The position numbers and the translations under genes are program-made. This document shows positions 1 through 7,400 of a stretch of 20,396 nucleotides of DNA, in pieces (within the stretch, counting starts at the first letter, position 1; each line of letters opens with the position of its first letter). The notes beneath the pieces were generated by a model, which saw only the letters and a program-made list of their open reading frames with translations, had not been told where the DNA came from and did not search any database. This DNA is from UBA11524 sp964464815 (GTDB taxonomy: Bacteria > Bacillota > Clostridia > Christensenellales > Aristaeellaceae), in NCBI GenBank assembly GCA_964464815.1, contig CAYXHF010000040.1:1-20396 (forward strand), given 5' to 3'.

Positions 1-3
1 CAT

Positions 4-36
4 AAAAAAACTCCCCGCATGTTTCCATGCAGGGAG
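4..36 (-). terminator. Intrinsic terminator of the rpsF-ssb-rpsR operon
   Basis: Read on the minus strand, CTCCC-T-GCATG, loop GAAA, CATGC-G-GGGAG forms an 11-bp stem (one T-G wobble) at 11..36, followed at once by seven T residues (4..10). It begins 12 nt after the rpsR stop codon, as expected for the end of this operon. Confidence 0.9.
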
Positions 37-48
37 ACGAAGACATGA

Positions 49-306
49 TTAGTCCACCGTGTAGGGCAGCAGCGCGATGGCACGTGCGCGCTTGATGGCC
101 TCGGACAACTGACGCTGATGCTTCGCGCAGTTGCCGCTCATGCGGCGGGGCAGAATCTTGCCGCGCTCGTTGATGTAACGACGCAGACGATTGATGTCCT
201 TGTAATCAATGTATTCAACCTTATCCACGCAGAAAGAGCAAACCTTCCGACGGGGACGACGGCCTCCGCGGGGACGCGGACGGCGCTCAGTACGTTCTTC
301 AGACAT
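49..306 (-). CDS. rpsR: 30S ribosomal protein S18, zinc-binding (C+) form
   Basis: 85-residue protein of the small ribosomal subunit; S18 pairs with S6 on the platform of the 30S subunit. The core KVEYIDYKDINRLRRYINERGKI and the stretch ILPRRMSGNCAKHQRQL are diagnostic. Four possible zinc ligands are visible: C23, C26 (CSFC), C60 and H63 (CAKH), so this is the C+ paralogue type; bacteria with C+ forms often carry a zinc-free copy elsewhere under Zur control (family knowledge). The N-terminal 22 residues are a basic arginine-rich tail. ATG start is preceded by GGAGG at 9 nt. It is the last gene of rpsF-ssb-rpsR, 55 nt after ssb, and ends in a strong terminator. Confidence 0.97.
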   Translation of the reverse strand: MSEERTERRPRPRGGRRPRRKVCSFCVDKVEYIDYKDINRLRRYINERGKILPRRMSGNCAKHQRQLSEAIKRARAIALLPYTVD

Positions 307-361
307 GAGTGTTGACCTCCTTTACGTTCACTTGAATTCGCAAATCAATGTATTTTGCCGA

Positions 362-790
362 TTAGAAAGGCAGTTCGTCCGTTTCCACAGCCGTGAAACC
401 GTTATTCTGCGCGGTAGGCGCAGCCGGCGCGGAGGGTGCAGCGCCGTAGGACATTGCACCATCTTCATTACGGCTGGACAGGAACTCGACGTCTTCTGCC
501 GTGACCTCCAAGGAAGCACGAGTTGTGCCGTCATTGGCCTGATAGGTGTTCACGGACACAGGGCCCATAACACACACCTTACGACCCTTTGCCAGGAACT
601 TGGCGCAATTCTCGCCCAGCTGACGCCACGCCGTTACACGGAAGAAATCCGCTTCCGGCTGGGCATTTGCATTATTCGAGCGGTTACGGCGATTCACCGC
701 CACCGTGAAGGAGCAAACGCTGATGCCATCACGCACTGTACGCAGTTCGGGGTCACGAGTCAAGTTACCAATGATCGTCAGCTTATTCAT
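362..790 (-). CDS. ssb: Single-stranded DNA-binding protein
   Basis: 142-residue SSB; coats single-stranded DNA at forks and recruits partners through its C-terminal tip. The OB-fold begins MNKLTIIGNLTRDPELR and continues with SVCSFTVAVNRR, FFRVTAWRQLGENCAKFLAKGRKVCVMGPV, all typical of the bacterial tetrameric type. A proline/alanine/asparagine-rich linker (about residues 112-133) leads to the tip DELPF, a normal partner-binding tail. The ribosome site (GAAGAGGA about 9 nt upstream) is moderate. Placement between rpsF and rpsR is the classic arrangement, making this the replicative SSB rather than a mobile-element copy. The protein is a little shorter than the 165-175 residues of the Bacillus protein because the linker is short. 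Confidence 0.96.
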   Translation of the reverse strand: MNKLTIIGNLTRDPELRTVRDGISVCSFTVAVNRRNRSNNANAQPEADFFRVTAWRQLGENCAKFLAKGRKVCVMGPVSVNTYQANDGTTRASLEVTAEDVEFLSSRNEDGAMSYGAAPSAPAAPTAQNNGFTAVETDELPF

Positions 791-826
791 CTTGCTTATC
801 CTCTTCTCTGGTCAGCGTTGAGCCGA

Positions 827-1213
827 TTACTCAGCGTCAACAGGAGCTTCCACAGCGGGAGCTTCGGCTTCCACGGGAGCAGCCTTGGGGGCGCGAGGCT
901 TCACGTTGCTACGCTTTTCCTCCATCTTCACCACCATGTGGCGGAGCACACTCTCGTAGATTTCCAGATTGCGTTCAAGCTCACGGGGCAGCTCAGCCGG
1001 TGCCTTGAAGGTCACCAGGACATACCAGCCCTCGGTCTTGTAGTTGATGGGGTAGGCCAGACGCTTCGCGCCCTTGCCCCAGGGTTCCTCATCAACCTTC
1101 TCCACCTCACCACCGTTAGCAGCAATCAGAGCAGAAACCTTCTCAATCAGTTCCTTGCGAGCGGTTTCTTCCAGTGCAGTATCGATGATGTAGGTCAGTT
1201 CATACCTATTCAT
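827..1213 (-). CDS. rpsF: 30S ribosomal protein S6
   Basis: 128-residue small-subunit protein that binds S18 and 16S rRNA. MNRYELTYIIDTALEE, GGEVEKVDEEPWGKGAKRLAYPINYKTEGWYVLVTFKAP and LERNLEIYESVLRHMVVK are characteristic. Three start codons are in frame: GTG at 1222 is adjacent to the ribosome site and cannot work; ATG at 1216 is 5 nt and ATG at 1213 is 8 nt from GGAGG. I chose 1213 on spacing; 1216 adds one Met. The tail after residue 105 is rich in alanine, proline and glutamate, a common S6 extension. First gene of the operon, expressed from the promoter at 1280..1308 through a leader with a perfect hairpin. Confidence 0.96.
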   Translation of the reverse strand: MNRYELTYIIDTALEETARKELIEKVSALIAANGGEVEKVDEEPWGKGAKRLAYPINYKTEGWYVLVTFKAPAELPRELERNLEIYESVLRHMVVKMEEKRSNVKPRAPKAAPVEAEAPAVEAPVDAE

Positions 1214-1239
1214 CATTTTCACCTCCTCTTGGACTTTTG

Positions 1240-1260
1240 GCGCTGCATCCTGTGCAGCGC
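1240..1260 (-). promoter_or_regulatory. Perfect hairpin in the rpsF leader
   Basis: GCGCTGCA and TGCAGCGC form an 8-bp perfect stem with a 5-nt loop (CAGGA on the mRNA strand), between the promoter and the ribosome site. Many bacteria use an rpsF leader structure that binds the S6:S18 complex for feedback control (established). The CCG element reported for that motif is not obvious here, so an S6:S18 role is only a suggestion. Confidence 0.5.
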
Positions 1261-1279
1261 AAGGATGTGCCAGTTATTG

Positions 1280-1308
1280 ATTATACATCATGTTTCGCCA
1301 CTTTGCAA
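1280..1308 (-). promoter_or_regulatory. Sigma-A promoter of rpsF-ssb-rpsR
   Basis: On the minus strand: -35 TTGCAA (1303..1308), 17-nt spacer, -10 TATAAT (1280..1285). A 15-bp dyad CCACTT-TGC-AAGTGG (1298..1312) overlaps the -35 box and could be a protein site or a remnant of the upstream gene's end. Confidence 0.85.
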
Positions 1309-1333
1309 GTGGTTTGCGGAAATTTTTTTTGAT

Positions 1334-1822
1334 TTACGCGTTTTTTTCAGGCAAACAGGTGTTTCCCTTCTCCATCGCCGCCACTTTTTCCCGCAGAGAC
1401 GCCAGGTGGCCACTTTCCTCCTGCACAATATCGAGGAACGCCGCTTTTGCCTCGCCAGTACACTTCGTTGCGAATTCGGTATAGGTTTTGACTGCGCCGT
1501 CCTCGCTTTCCATGGCGTAGCGATACAGACCGAGCAGGCTGCTCAACGCCTCCTCGCGCACCATTTCTGTCACGCCACCGGGGAAAAGCACATCCGATGC
1601 CATCGCCTGAAGGAGCACCATCTGTTCTCCCGAGGGAATGGTTTGATTCCACATTTGCGTGAAGCGCTTGAGGTGCTGGCGTTCATCGCGGAGGATTTCC
1701 TCGATGCCCTGGCGAACCTGGGGCGCTTCTGCAAAGAGCAGGGCACGCTCATAGGTACGAATTGCACGTTTTTCCATATCCATTGCGACGAGGAGCGCCT
1801 CGCCTTGGTTCTTCACAATCAC
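1334..1822 (-). CDS. Ferritin-like (rubrerythrin-type) di-iron protein
   Basis: 162-residue four-helix-bundle protein with two internally similar halves. Visible ligand pattern: E17 in helix 1, E47-x-x-H50, then E105 or E107 in helix 3, and E136-x-x-H139, which is the usual di-iron ExxH arrangement of the ferritin-like superfamily. There is no rubredoxin CxxC domain, so it is not a full rubrerythrin; C121 and C156 are isolated. Likely role is iron or peroxide handling in the cytoplasm (inference). Start is GTG (1820..1822) with GGAAGGG about 10 nt upstream. It is not part of the rpsF operon, which has its own promoter downstream. Its upstream region is filled with DnaA boxes, the nearest only 22 nt from the start codon. 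Confidence 0.8.
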   Translation of the reverse strand: MIVKNQGEALLVAMDMEKRAIRTYERALLFAEAPQVRQGIEEILRDERQHLKRFTQMWNQTIPSGEQMVLLQAMASDVLFPGGVTEMVREEALSSLLGLYRYAMESEDGAVKTYTEFATKCTGEAKAAFLDIVQEESGHLASLREKVAAMEKGNTCLPEKNA

Positions 1823-1844
1823 TTTTACACATCCCTTCCACAGC

Positions 1845-1960
1845 TTATCCGCTGTTTATCCACTATTTTCCCCTGTTTATCCACAGAGTTATCCACTTTT
1901 CGCAGGGTGTTTGGGGATAATATACACAGGTAATCCACAATATCCACAAGGTTATCCACA
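1845..1960 (+). other. Cluster of seven DnaA-box-like sites, all in one direction
   Basis: Matches to TTATCCACA on the plus strand: 1877..1885 and 1952..1960 (perfect); 1856..1864 and 1889..1897 (TTATCCACT); 1931..1939 (TAATCCACA); 1940..1948 (ATATCCACA); 1845..1853 (TTATCCGCT). All point the same way. They lie in the non-coding space upstream of the ferritin-like gene, 9.4 kb from the main origin. Possible roles: part of a bipartite origin, a DnaA-titrating site, or DnaA control of the downstream gene. Confidence 0.75.
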
Positions 1961-1991
1961 CGGGACGTTGATATGTTTTTTGGCATCGCGG

Positions 1992-2030
1992 CATGCCAGG
2001 CGGCCTTCTTTTTTTGAGGCTTCTGGCATG
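1992..2030. repeat. Imperfect inverted repeat (hairpin), intergenic
   Basis: CATGCCAG (1992..1999) pairs with CTGGCATG (2023..2030); an inner GCCT/AGGC helix encloses a T-rich loop. An alternative 6-bp pairing TGGCAT (1981..1986) with ATGCCA (1993..1998) competes for the left arm. It lies between the DnaA-box cluster and the DUF1858 gene; no coding region covers it. Confidence 0.55.
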
Positions 2031-2033
2031 AAT

Positions 2034-2093
2034 GTTGTTGGTGGAGTTAACTTGTTTTATATTCCTTGCGAAACTTAACTTGCTACTAACAAC
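2034..2093 (+). repeat. Long inverted repeat with G-U pairs, possible plus-strand RNA structure
   Basis: 2034..2044 (GTTGTTGGTGG) pairs with 2083..2093 (CTACTAACAAC), and 2045..2050 (AGTTAA) pairs with 2075..2080 (TTAACT), a 17-bp stem with a 2-nt bulge and a 24-nt AT-rich loop. The two non-Watson-Crick positions are G-T when read on the plus strand, but would be C-A on the minus strand, so the plus strand folds better. No gene is seen here. Confidence 0.5.
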
Positions 2094-2112
2094 GGACTTG
2101 TCGTTCCTTCAT

Positions 2113-2154
2113 ATAAAGAAGCGGGATTCCTCTGTAGTGGACAGAAGAATCCCG
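2113..2154 (-). terminator. Terminator of the DUF1858 gene
   Basis: CGGGATTC and GAATCCCG (2122..2129, 2147..2154) plus an inner TCTGT/ACAGA helix give a 13-bp stem with one mismatch. On the minus strand it is followed by CTTCTTTAT. It begins 8 nt after the DUF1858 stop. Confidence 0.75.
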
Positions 2155-2162
2155 TGGGTGGC

Positions 2163-2375
2163 TTATTTCGCCTGGAAAACACTGTTGAGCTTTTCGACAA
2201 GCTCGTTGACGTCGTTGCCGTGTACCATGGCCGCTTCTTCCAGCGTTTCAGCGGTGGAGTGCGGGCAGAACAGGCAGTGCATGCCCATATCGTTGAAAAT
2301 CTTCACAACAGCTTCCATCGCCGAATCGGCGCAGGAGGTCAGCACCTGACCGACCGTCATATCCTTATTGATCAT
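2163..2375 (-). CDS. DUF1858 domain protein (CxxC disulfide/redox-type)
   Basis: 70-residue small protein, all of it one DUF1858 domain. Recognisable features are MTVGQVL near the N-terminus, the motif GMHCLFCPHS (C34-x-x-C37 approximately) and the ending ETLEEAAMVHGNDVNELVEKLN. The family is often called the hybrid-cluster-protein-associated disulfide domain; its exact chemistry is unknown, and the CxxC suggests a redox or metal role (inference). Start ATG at 2373..2375 is preceded by GGAAG; the longer upstream frame overlaps the gene's own promoter and the neighbouring coding region, so it is not used. It has its own promoter at 2422..2450 and terminator at 2113..2154, so it is monocistronic. 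Confidence 0.88.
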   Translation of the reverse strand: MINKDMTVGQVLTSCADSAMEAVVKIFNDMGMHCLFCPHSTAETLEEAAMVHGNDVNELVEKLNSVFQAK

Positions 2376-2421
2376 GGTTGTTTCTTCCTTTCCCGGCGCG
2401 CTGCGATGCCGCCGCCCTTTT

Positions 2422-2450
2422 ATGATACGCCGGAATAAGCGTTCTGTCAA
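2422..2450 (-). promoter_or_regulatory. Sigma-A promoter of the DUF1858 gene
   Basis: Minus strand: TTGACA (2445..2450), 17-nt spacer, TATCAT (2422..2427). A consensus -35 just after the stop codon side of the MBL-fold gene. Confidence 0.85.
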
Positions 2451-2469
2451 TCCCTTTGCCATGAAAAGC

Positions 2470-3333
2470 TCACTCCATATCCACGGGCAGGTCGGATTCG
2501 CTGAAGGGGTTGCTGTAGTCGTAGGCATCCAGCGCTACCTTCTGATTCCTGGCCAGGGGCGCGACCGAGGCATTCTGCATGTGGACGGTCATGGCCTGCT
2601 GCTCATCGAATTCCAGCAGAATCATATCGCCCGGCGTGCTCAGGGCAATCATCTCCGTCTGCGGAGAGCGACTGCGGCGGGCATATTCACGAATAACCTC
2701 CGGACGCTCCCAGAAGTGCATGGGAATCATAAGGCGTGGCTTCATGACCATGGCGAAATAGTTCGGGCCAGCATCAAACATCATGCCCAGACGCGGATCC
2801 ACCGGGAAGAACGCCACGTCGATTTTTTCGCCACGCAGCGTGTTCATCACCGCCTGGAAATCGCGCTCGGCCTCCTCAATTTCGCGGGAGGTCGATTCTT
2901 CCCGCCAGTGCCAGTTGTTCAAATCGCCCGCGTGGAAAAAGCGGATGCCGTCCAGCTCCACCAGATAGGACAGACCCTCATCCGTGGAGTCAAACGCCTT
3001 CACCCGCACATGATGGGACAGCGTCAGCTCTCCCCCAACGCCCATGCGACGCCCGGGCCACTTCTGCGCATCCATCGTTTCCGGCAGGATATACGTCACC
3101 GGCGCAAACTGCTCCCAGGTATAGACCACCGGATCAGCATGGTCCTCATGGCCGTGGCTGATAAACACATAGACTTCCTGATAATGCGCCAGCTCTTCCG
3201 GCGTAATCCGCTGCTCCATCGGCAGCTTTTTGCCCTGCCGACCCATCCAGTAGTCGAATATCAGCAGCGTCCCTCCGCATGACACGGAAAAGCCGCTGTG
3301 ATAGTAGTATTTCACCGTCATCCTTTCAGTCAA
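2470..3333 (-). CDS. MBL-fold metallo-hydrolase
   Basis: Metallo-beta-lactamase-fold hydrolase, 287 residues from the TTG start or 283 from the in-frame ATG. The metal motif is H60-G-H62-E-D64-H65 followed by ADP; a second metal-site segment is RFFHAGDLNNWHW, and a late PMHFWERPE segment supplies another His. The layout resembles the UPF0173/UlaG-like group rather than antibiotic beta-lactamases. No signal peptide, so cytoplasmic; substrate unknown. Start: TTG at 3331..3333 has GGGGGTG 7 nt upstream, while ATG at 3319..3321 has AAAGG touching it, so TTG is slightly favoured but unsure. Driven by the promoter at 3468..3496, giving a 130-nt leader in which I see no riboswitch. Confidence 0.85.
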   Translation of the reverse strand: MTERMTVKYYYHSGFSVSCGGTLLIFDYWMGRQGKKLPMEQRITPEELAHYQEVYVFISHGHEDHADPVVYTWEQFAPVTYILPETMDAQKWPGRRMGVGGELTLSHHVRVKAFDSTDEGLSYLVELDGIRFFHAGDLNNWHWREESTSREIEEAERDFQAVMNTLRGEKIDVAFFPVDPRLGMMFDAGPNYFAMVMKPRLMIPMHFWERPEVIREYARRSRSPQTEMIALSTPGDMILLEFDEQQAMTVHMQNASVAPLARNQKVALDAYDYSNPFSESDLPVDME

Positions 3334-3467
3334 GAATGAGCACCCCCGTCATGGCCGACTGCGTGTGCGGCCGCTGATTGAAACTAGCTTGCATCCACCG
3401 GAGAAAGCACCGCCCTGACGGCGGAAATCAGCCCTCTCCAGACGAACGGATTTCGCTCATCCCCTGT

Positions 3468-3496
3468 ATTATGCCACGAAAAACCCCTTTTGTCAA
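3468..3496 (-). promoter_or_regulatory. Sigma-A promoter of the MBL-fold gene
   Basis: Minus strand: TTGACA (3491..3496), 17-nt spacer, CATAAT (3468..3473). Upstream lies a T/A-rich block with further TTGAC elements. This promoter sits inside a 63-codon open frame (3384..3575), which is one reason not to call that frame a gene. Confidence 0.8.
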
Positions 3497-3562
3497 ATTT
3501 TTGGGCCTTTTTAGTGTCAAAAACCCATTTTTTCTGCGTTTTTGACAAAATTTTTGCGTCAA
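3491..3562. repeat. Repeated TTGAC elements, possible operator array
   Basis: TTGAC(A/G) or its complement occurs at 3491..3496, 3515..3520, 3542..3547 and 3557..3562 in a 72-bp stretch otherwise made of A and T runs. TTTGAC (3541..3546) and GTCAAA (3558..3563) form a dyad with an 11-nt spacer. The first copy is the -35 box of the MBL promoter. Confidence 0.4.
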
Positions 3563-3610
3563 ATTCCCACTTCATTGCCCTTTTGCCGATTTTTCAGGCG
3601 TATATTCCCA

Positions 3611-3637
3611 CCGGGAAGGCGTTTTCCCGGCTTTTTT
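3611..3637 (+). terminator. Plus-strand intrinsic terminator with no obvious gene
   Basis: CCGGGAA (3611..3617), loop GGCGTT, TTCCCGG (3624..3630), then C and six T (3632..3637). The U run is only on the plus strand although all nearby genes are on the minus strand; on the minus strand the hairpin (21 nt after the hisJ stop) lacks a U run. Confidence 0.6.
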
Positions 3638-3650
3638 GCATTTTGCAGGG

Positions 3651-4472
3651 TCAGATGCGCCAATAGTGTGGCTGACGCGCCTCGAAGCTGACCTGATACT
3701 TGCCGCCCAGCGCACGCACCATATCCTTGGCGCGTTCAATGTCGGCGTAGTCGCGCTCAACGGTATGGCTATCGCTGCCGAAGGTGAAGTTCTCGCCGCC
3801 CAGCTCGATATAGCGGCGAATCAGCGATGAATGCGCGAAGGTATCATTCGTCATGGCAAAGCCGGAGGTGTTGACCTCAATGCACTTGCCCAGCGCAATC
3901 ACGTGACGGAAGAGCGTATCGAATGCATCCGGTGCATCGTCATAGACCAGCGCACGCTCCGGGCCGGTATAGATGGAGAATTTCGCAACATAGCCAATAT
4001 GCGCCACGCTATCGAAATCCGTCCAATCCAGCACGGATTCCACCTTGGCCTCCGCATACTCGCGATACGCCTGCGCGCGCGTTTTGCCCGTGAAGTACTT
4101 TTGATGATCATAACAGTCCACGCCATTCACCAGATGCAGCGACAGCAGGCGGAAATCCAGCGGCAGCGTGTCCAGCAGTGCCTTCGTCTCCGCACGGCAC
4201 GCCGGATTGTCGCCAATCTCGATGCCACTGCGCAGCGTCAGCACCGGATAGGCCGCACGGCAGCGTTCTATATCCTCAAACCAATCGTCCCACACCGGCG
4301 GCACGTCTAAGCCTTCCTCCGGATGGCCGGGTTCAATATGCTCCGTCAGGGCAATTTCTGTAACGCCCTGCGATAGCATTGTTTCACATAGCTGCGCCAT
4401 GGTCTGCTTGCCATCCATGGAGTGATTCGTGTGCAAATGGTAATCCATCCGTCTTTGTTCCACGTGAAACAT
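3651..4472 (-). CDS. Histidinol-phosphatase, PHP family (HisJ/HisK type)
   Basis: PHP-domain metallophosphatase of about 265-273 residues; characterised members remove phosphate from L-histidinol phosphate in histidine synthesis. Visible metal-site motifs: DYHLHTNHS (HxH, near residues 10-18), ALTEHIEPGHP, GIEIGDNP, SLHLVNGVD, and FGSDSHTVERD near the C-terminus. No other his gene is nearby, so another phosphoester substrate remains possible. Start is uncertain: ATG at 4472 touches AAAAGGGG, GTG at 4463 is 9 nt from it, and ATG at 4448 starts directly at the PHP motif. The gene follows addA by 9 nt and is probably co-transcribed with it. A parS site covers the first codons. Confidence 0.82.
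   Translation of the reverse strand: MFHVEQRRMDYHLHTNHSMDGKQTMAQLCETMLSQGVTEIALTEHIEPGHPEEGLDVPPVWDDWFEDIERCRAAYPVLTLRSGIEIGDNPACRAETKALLDTLPLDFRLLSLHLVNGVDCYDHQKYFTGKTRAQAYREYAEAKVESVLDWTDFDSVAHIGYVAKFSIYTGPERALVYDDAPDAFDTLFRHVIALGKCIEVNTSGFAMTNDTFAHSSLIRRYIELGGENFTFGSDSHTVERDYADIERAKDMVRALGGKYQVSFEARQPHYWRI
4456..4471. promoter_or_regulatory. parS site (ParB/Spo0J binding)
   Basis: TGTTCCACGTGAAACA, a full match to the Bacillus-type consensus TGTTNCACGTGAAACA. It lies at the addA-hisJ junction, overlapping the first codons of hisJ. Confidence 0.93.
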
Positions 4473-4481
4473 CCCCTTTTG

Positions 4482-7400
4482 TTATTCGTTTTCTTTCACC
4501 GGGTACGCCTTCCCTGTTCTGAGGGCGTAGAGGAGGCATTCCTTCACCGTTTCGCCGGTGATGGTTTGCAGTGCCCGCGCATACCACGCCATCTGCGACG
4601 CATAGCGGGTGACAAATGCGGCTTCATCCGTGATGTGATCCGTCTTGTAATCGACCAGCACCCAACCATCCTGCTCCCGGAAGGCGCAGTCAATCACGCC
4701 CTGTAGCAGCATCCCCTTCTCCTTGTCCAGCAGCAGGTTGAAGGCCCATTCACGCTGCACCAGCGGACTATGCAGCATCCGCTGTCCGATGGGCGAGGCA
4801 AAGTAGCCAACGAGCGTGCGCTGGTCAATGGCCGCCACCTCCTGCAAAGTGAAAATGTGCTTTTCCTCCATCTGCGCAATGGCTTCGGCGATGGTGGATG
4901 CCAGCTGGCTTGTCGTGCGCAGTGCATCCAGCGGCAGCAGTGACAGCGCCCGGTGCGTCAGCGTGCCACGCTCCGCCGCTGTCATGCGCTTTTCCTCCAG
5001 GAAGCTGGGACGCGCCGGCAGCTCCGACAAGCGCAAGGTCGTTTCCTCTGCGCGCTTGTCCTGAACTTCCTCTTCCTCCGGCAACAGGAGCAGATTTTCT
5101 CCTTGCTGCTGCTGGTGAATCAACGCCGACACCGATGTCTTGAGCGGCCATGCCTGCTGTCTCTTTTCGGGGACAAATAGGTGTTCCGGCGCGGCCTCGC
5201 CCAAAAGATGCATAAAGGGCAGCTCCTGCGCGGCTTCTTCTTCAATTTTATCCACAGATGCGTTGGGCAAATCGTCCCAATCCCTGATAAGCCATGGGGT
5301 TGCAGGCTGTGGATAACCTGTGGATTTCGTGTGCGCATCGGTGGATATCGCCTGCATCACCCAGGTAATCATGTTACCCGCAGCCTGTACGCGGCCGTCG
5401 CTGGGCGGTGCGTCCCACTTGGCGCGGTCGCGCTCCGACACGCAGGCAACCAGTTCCAGATGCTCCCGCGCACGCGTCATAGCCACATAAAGCAGTCGCG
5501 CACGCTCGGCCAGCTCATCCAGCGTCCGCTGAATCGCAAAGCCATCATGCATCATCGTCTTGCGGCGAATGTTCCATTTTCGATTGATGTAGGGCAGCGC
5601 CGCACCGAGCTTGGTGTGTAGCTGTAGATTGGCCGTGCGCCGCTGTAGCATTTCGCGCTCCAGATTCATCAGGAATACCACCGGGAATTCCAGGCCCTTC
5701 GACTTGTGCATCGTCATCAGGCGCACCAAATCCTCGTTTTCCCCCAGCGTCTTGGCCGATAGGTTGTCGCCGCCTACCTGCTGCTCCTCCATGCGACGAA
5801 TGAAGGCCGCCAGCGTCTCGCCACCTTCCTGCTCGAAGGTTTGGGCGCGTTCAAATAGCATGCGCAAATTCGCCTGCCGTAATTCGCCTTTTGGGAGCGC
5901 ACCCACCGCCGCATAGTAGCCGGAGTCGTTCATGACGTGCCAGATGAAGTCCGATAGACGCATCACGTCCACTTCAAAGCGCCATTCCGATAGTTTCTGT
6001 AGAATTTCTTTCGTTTTTTGAGCGAGCGGCGTTTCTCCCTTGGCGAATTCGTCCATCGCCGCCCAAAAAGGCACGTCACGCCCTGTTTTGGCCAGACGAA
6101 TCTCCGCCAATTCGGTGTCCGTCAGGGAAAATGGCACCATTTTCAGCACAGAAAGCAGCGGCATATCCTGCCGCGGATTGTTCAGCACCTCCAGAAGCGC
6201 CTTCATGTCCATGATTTCCGGTAGGTCGTAGTAGCTCTCCGCACCATCATAATAAGTCGGAATGCCCTCTTCCGTCAGCACCTCGACAATGATGGGCGCA
6301 ATGCGTGCCGTCTGGGATAGCAGAATCACCATGTCGCGATAGGAAATCGCCCGTTCCTTGTCGCCTTCAATGACCTTCGTGCCCAGCAATTCCTTGATGC
6401 GCTGCGCCACGACACGCGTTTCCATGCGTAGGGCGGCATCCTTCTCCCCTGGCAAAGTCTCCTTCACCTGATTGCTGTCCAGCAGATGCACCACGACCGG
6501 CGGATCATCCTCCGTTTCGCGCCCGCAAATCAACGCTTCGGCTGAACCGTAGGATAGCTCCGTCACCTCCGGACGCATCGTCTGCGCAAAAACGCGATTC
6601 GTCGCATCCAAAACGTTGAAACGGCTGCGGAAGTTCTTCTGTAGGCAAATGCGACGCTCCCTGGCCTTCGGATCGTCGGAATACGTCTGTAGACGCCCCA
6701 GAAAGAGCGTCGGATCGGCCTTGCGGAAGCGATAAATCGACTGTTTCACGTCGCCGACCATGAACAAACAGTTGTTTTCGCCATGAATGGCCTGTAGAAT
6801 CGCATCCTGTACCTGGCTCACGTCCTGACATTCATCCACGAAAATGTGGTCGTATTCGCCCTGCATCTGCGCCATGGCTTCGGGCGATTCCAAAATTGTG
6901 AGCGTAAATTGCTCCATGTCGCCAAAATCCATGGTGTTGCGGGTCGCTTTTTCCTGCAAAAAGTGCTGATGCGTGCGTTCCACCAGCGTTTTCAGGCCCA
7001 AAAGCTCCGTTTGAACAACGGGTAGCTCCAATTGTAGCTTGTTCACGTCGGGATCCAGGCTTTTCGCAATGTCCGCCACGCGATCCTTTAGCGCTGTGCG
7101 GGCGTTCGTGAAGCGCTTGCCCCATGCCTTTTGCTCCTCGGATAAACCACGAACGGCCTTCAAACGCTGCAACGAGAAATTCGCTGAAGCCGCTTTCAAG
7201 CCTTCTGTGTCTTCGCGTAAGGCCAGTAACTTCGCCACATCCAGCGTGTCTTGCTCCAATGCCTCCCAGCGTTCCGGCACTGCGTCGGGTAAATCAAGCA
7301 GGCGACGCATGGCGTTCAGGTCGTCCGATAGCGCATCCAGCTGGCGAATCGCCTCTTTTTGCTGCGTTTTGAACCAAATTTGCTCCTGATACGGGCTGGA

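Noticed and set aside
209..1933. 574-codon plus-strand open frame
   Set aside because: It is antisense to rpsR, ssb, rpsF and the ferritin-like gene, which are certain, and its protein is a low-complexity shadow with no recognisable domain.
1961..2121. DnaA-trio unwinding module at the second DnaA-box cluster
   Set aside because: A CTACTA occurs at 2083 but is over 120 nt from the last box and is part of a hairpin arm, without an adjacent AT-rich element in the right order.
2368..3282. 304-codon plus-strand open frame opposite the MBL-fold gene
   Set aside because: The minus-strand product has the HxHxDH metal motif, a promoter and family-like sequence; the plus-strand product does not.
3384..3575. 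63-codon minus-strand open frame between hisJ and the MBL-fold gene
   Set aside because: It contains a good sigma-A promoter and A/T runs, has a poor ribosome site, and its lysine/phenylalanine-rich product looks like translated promoter DNA.
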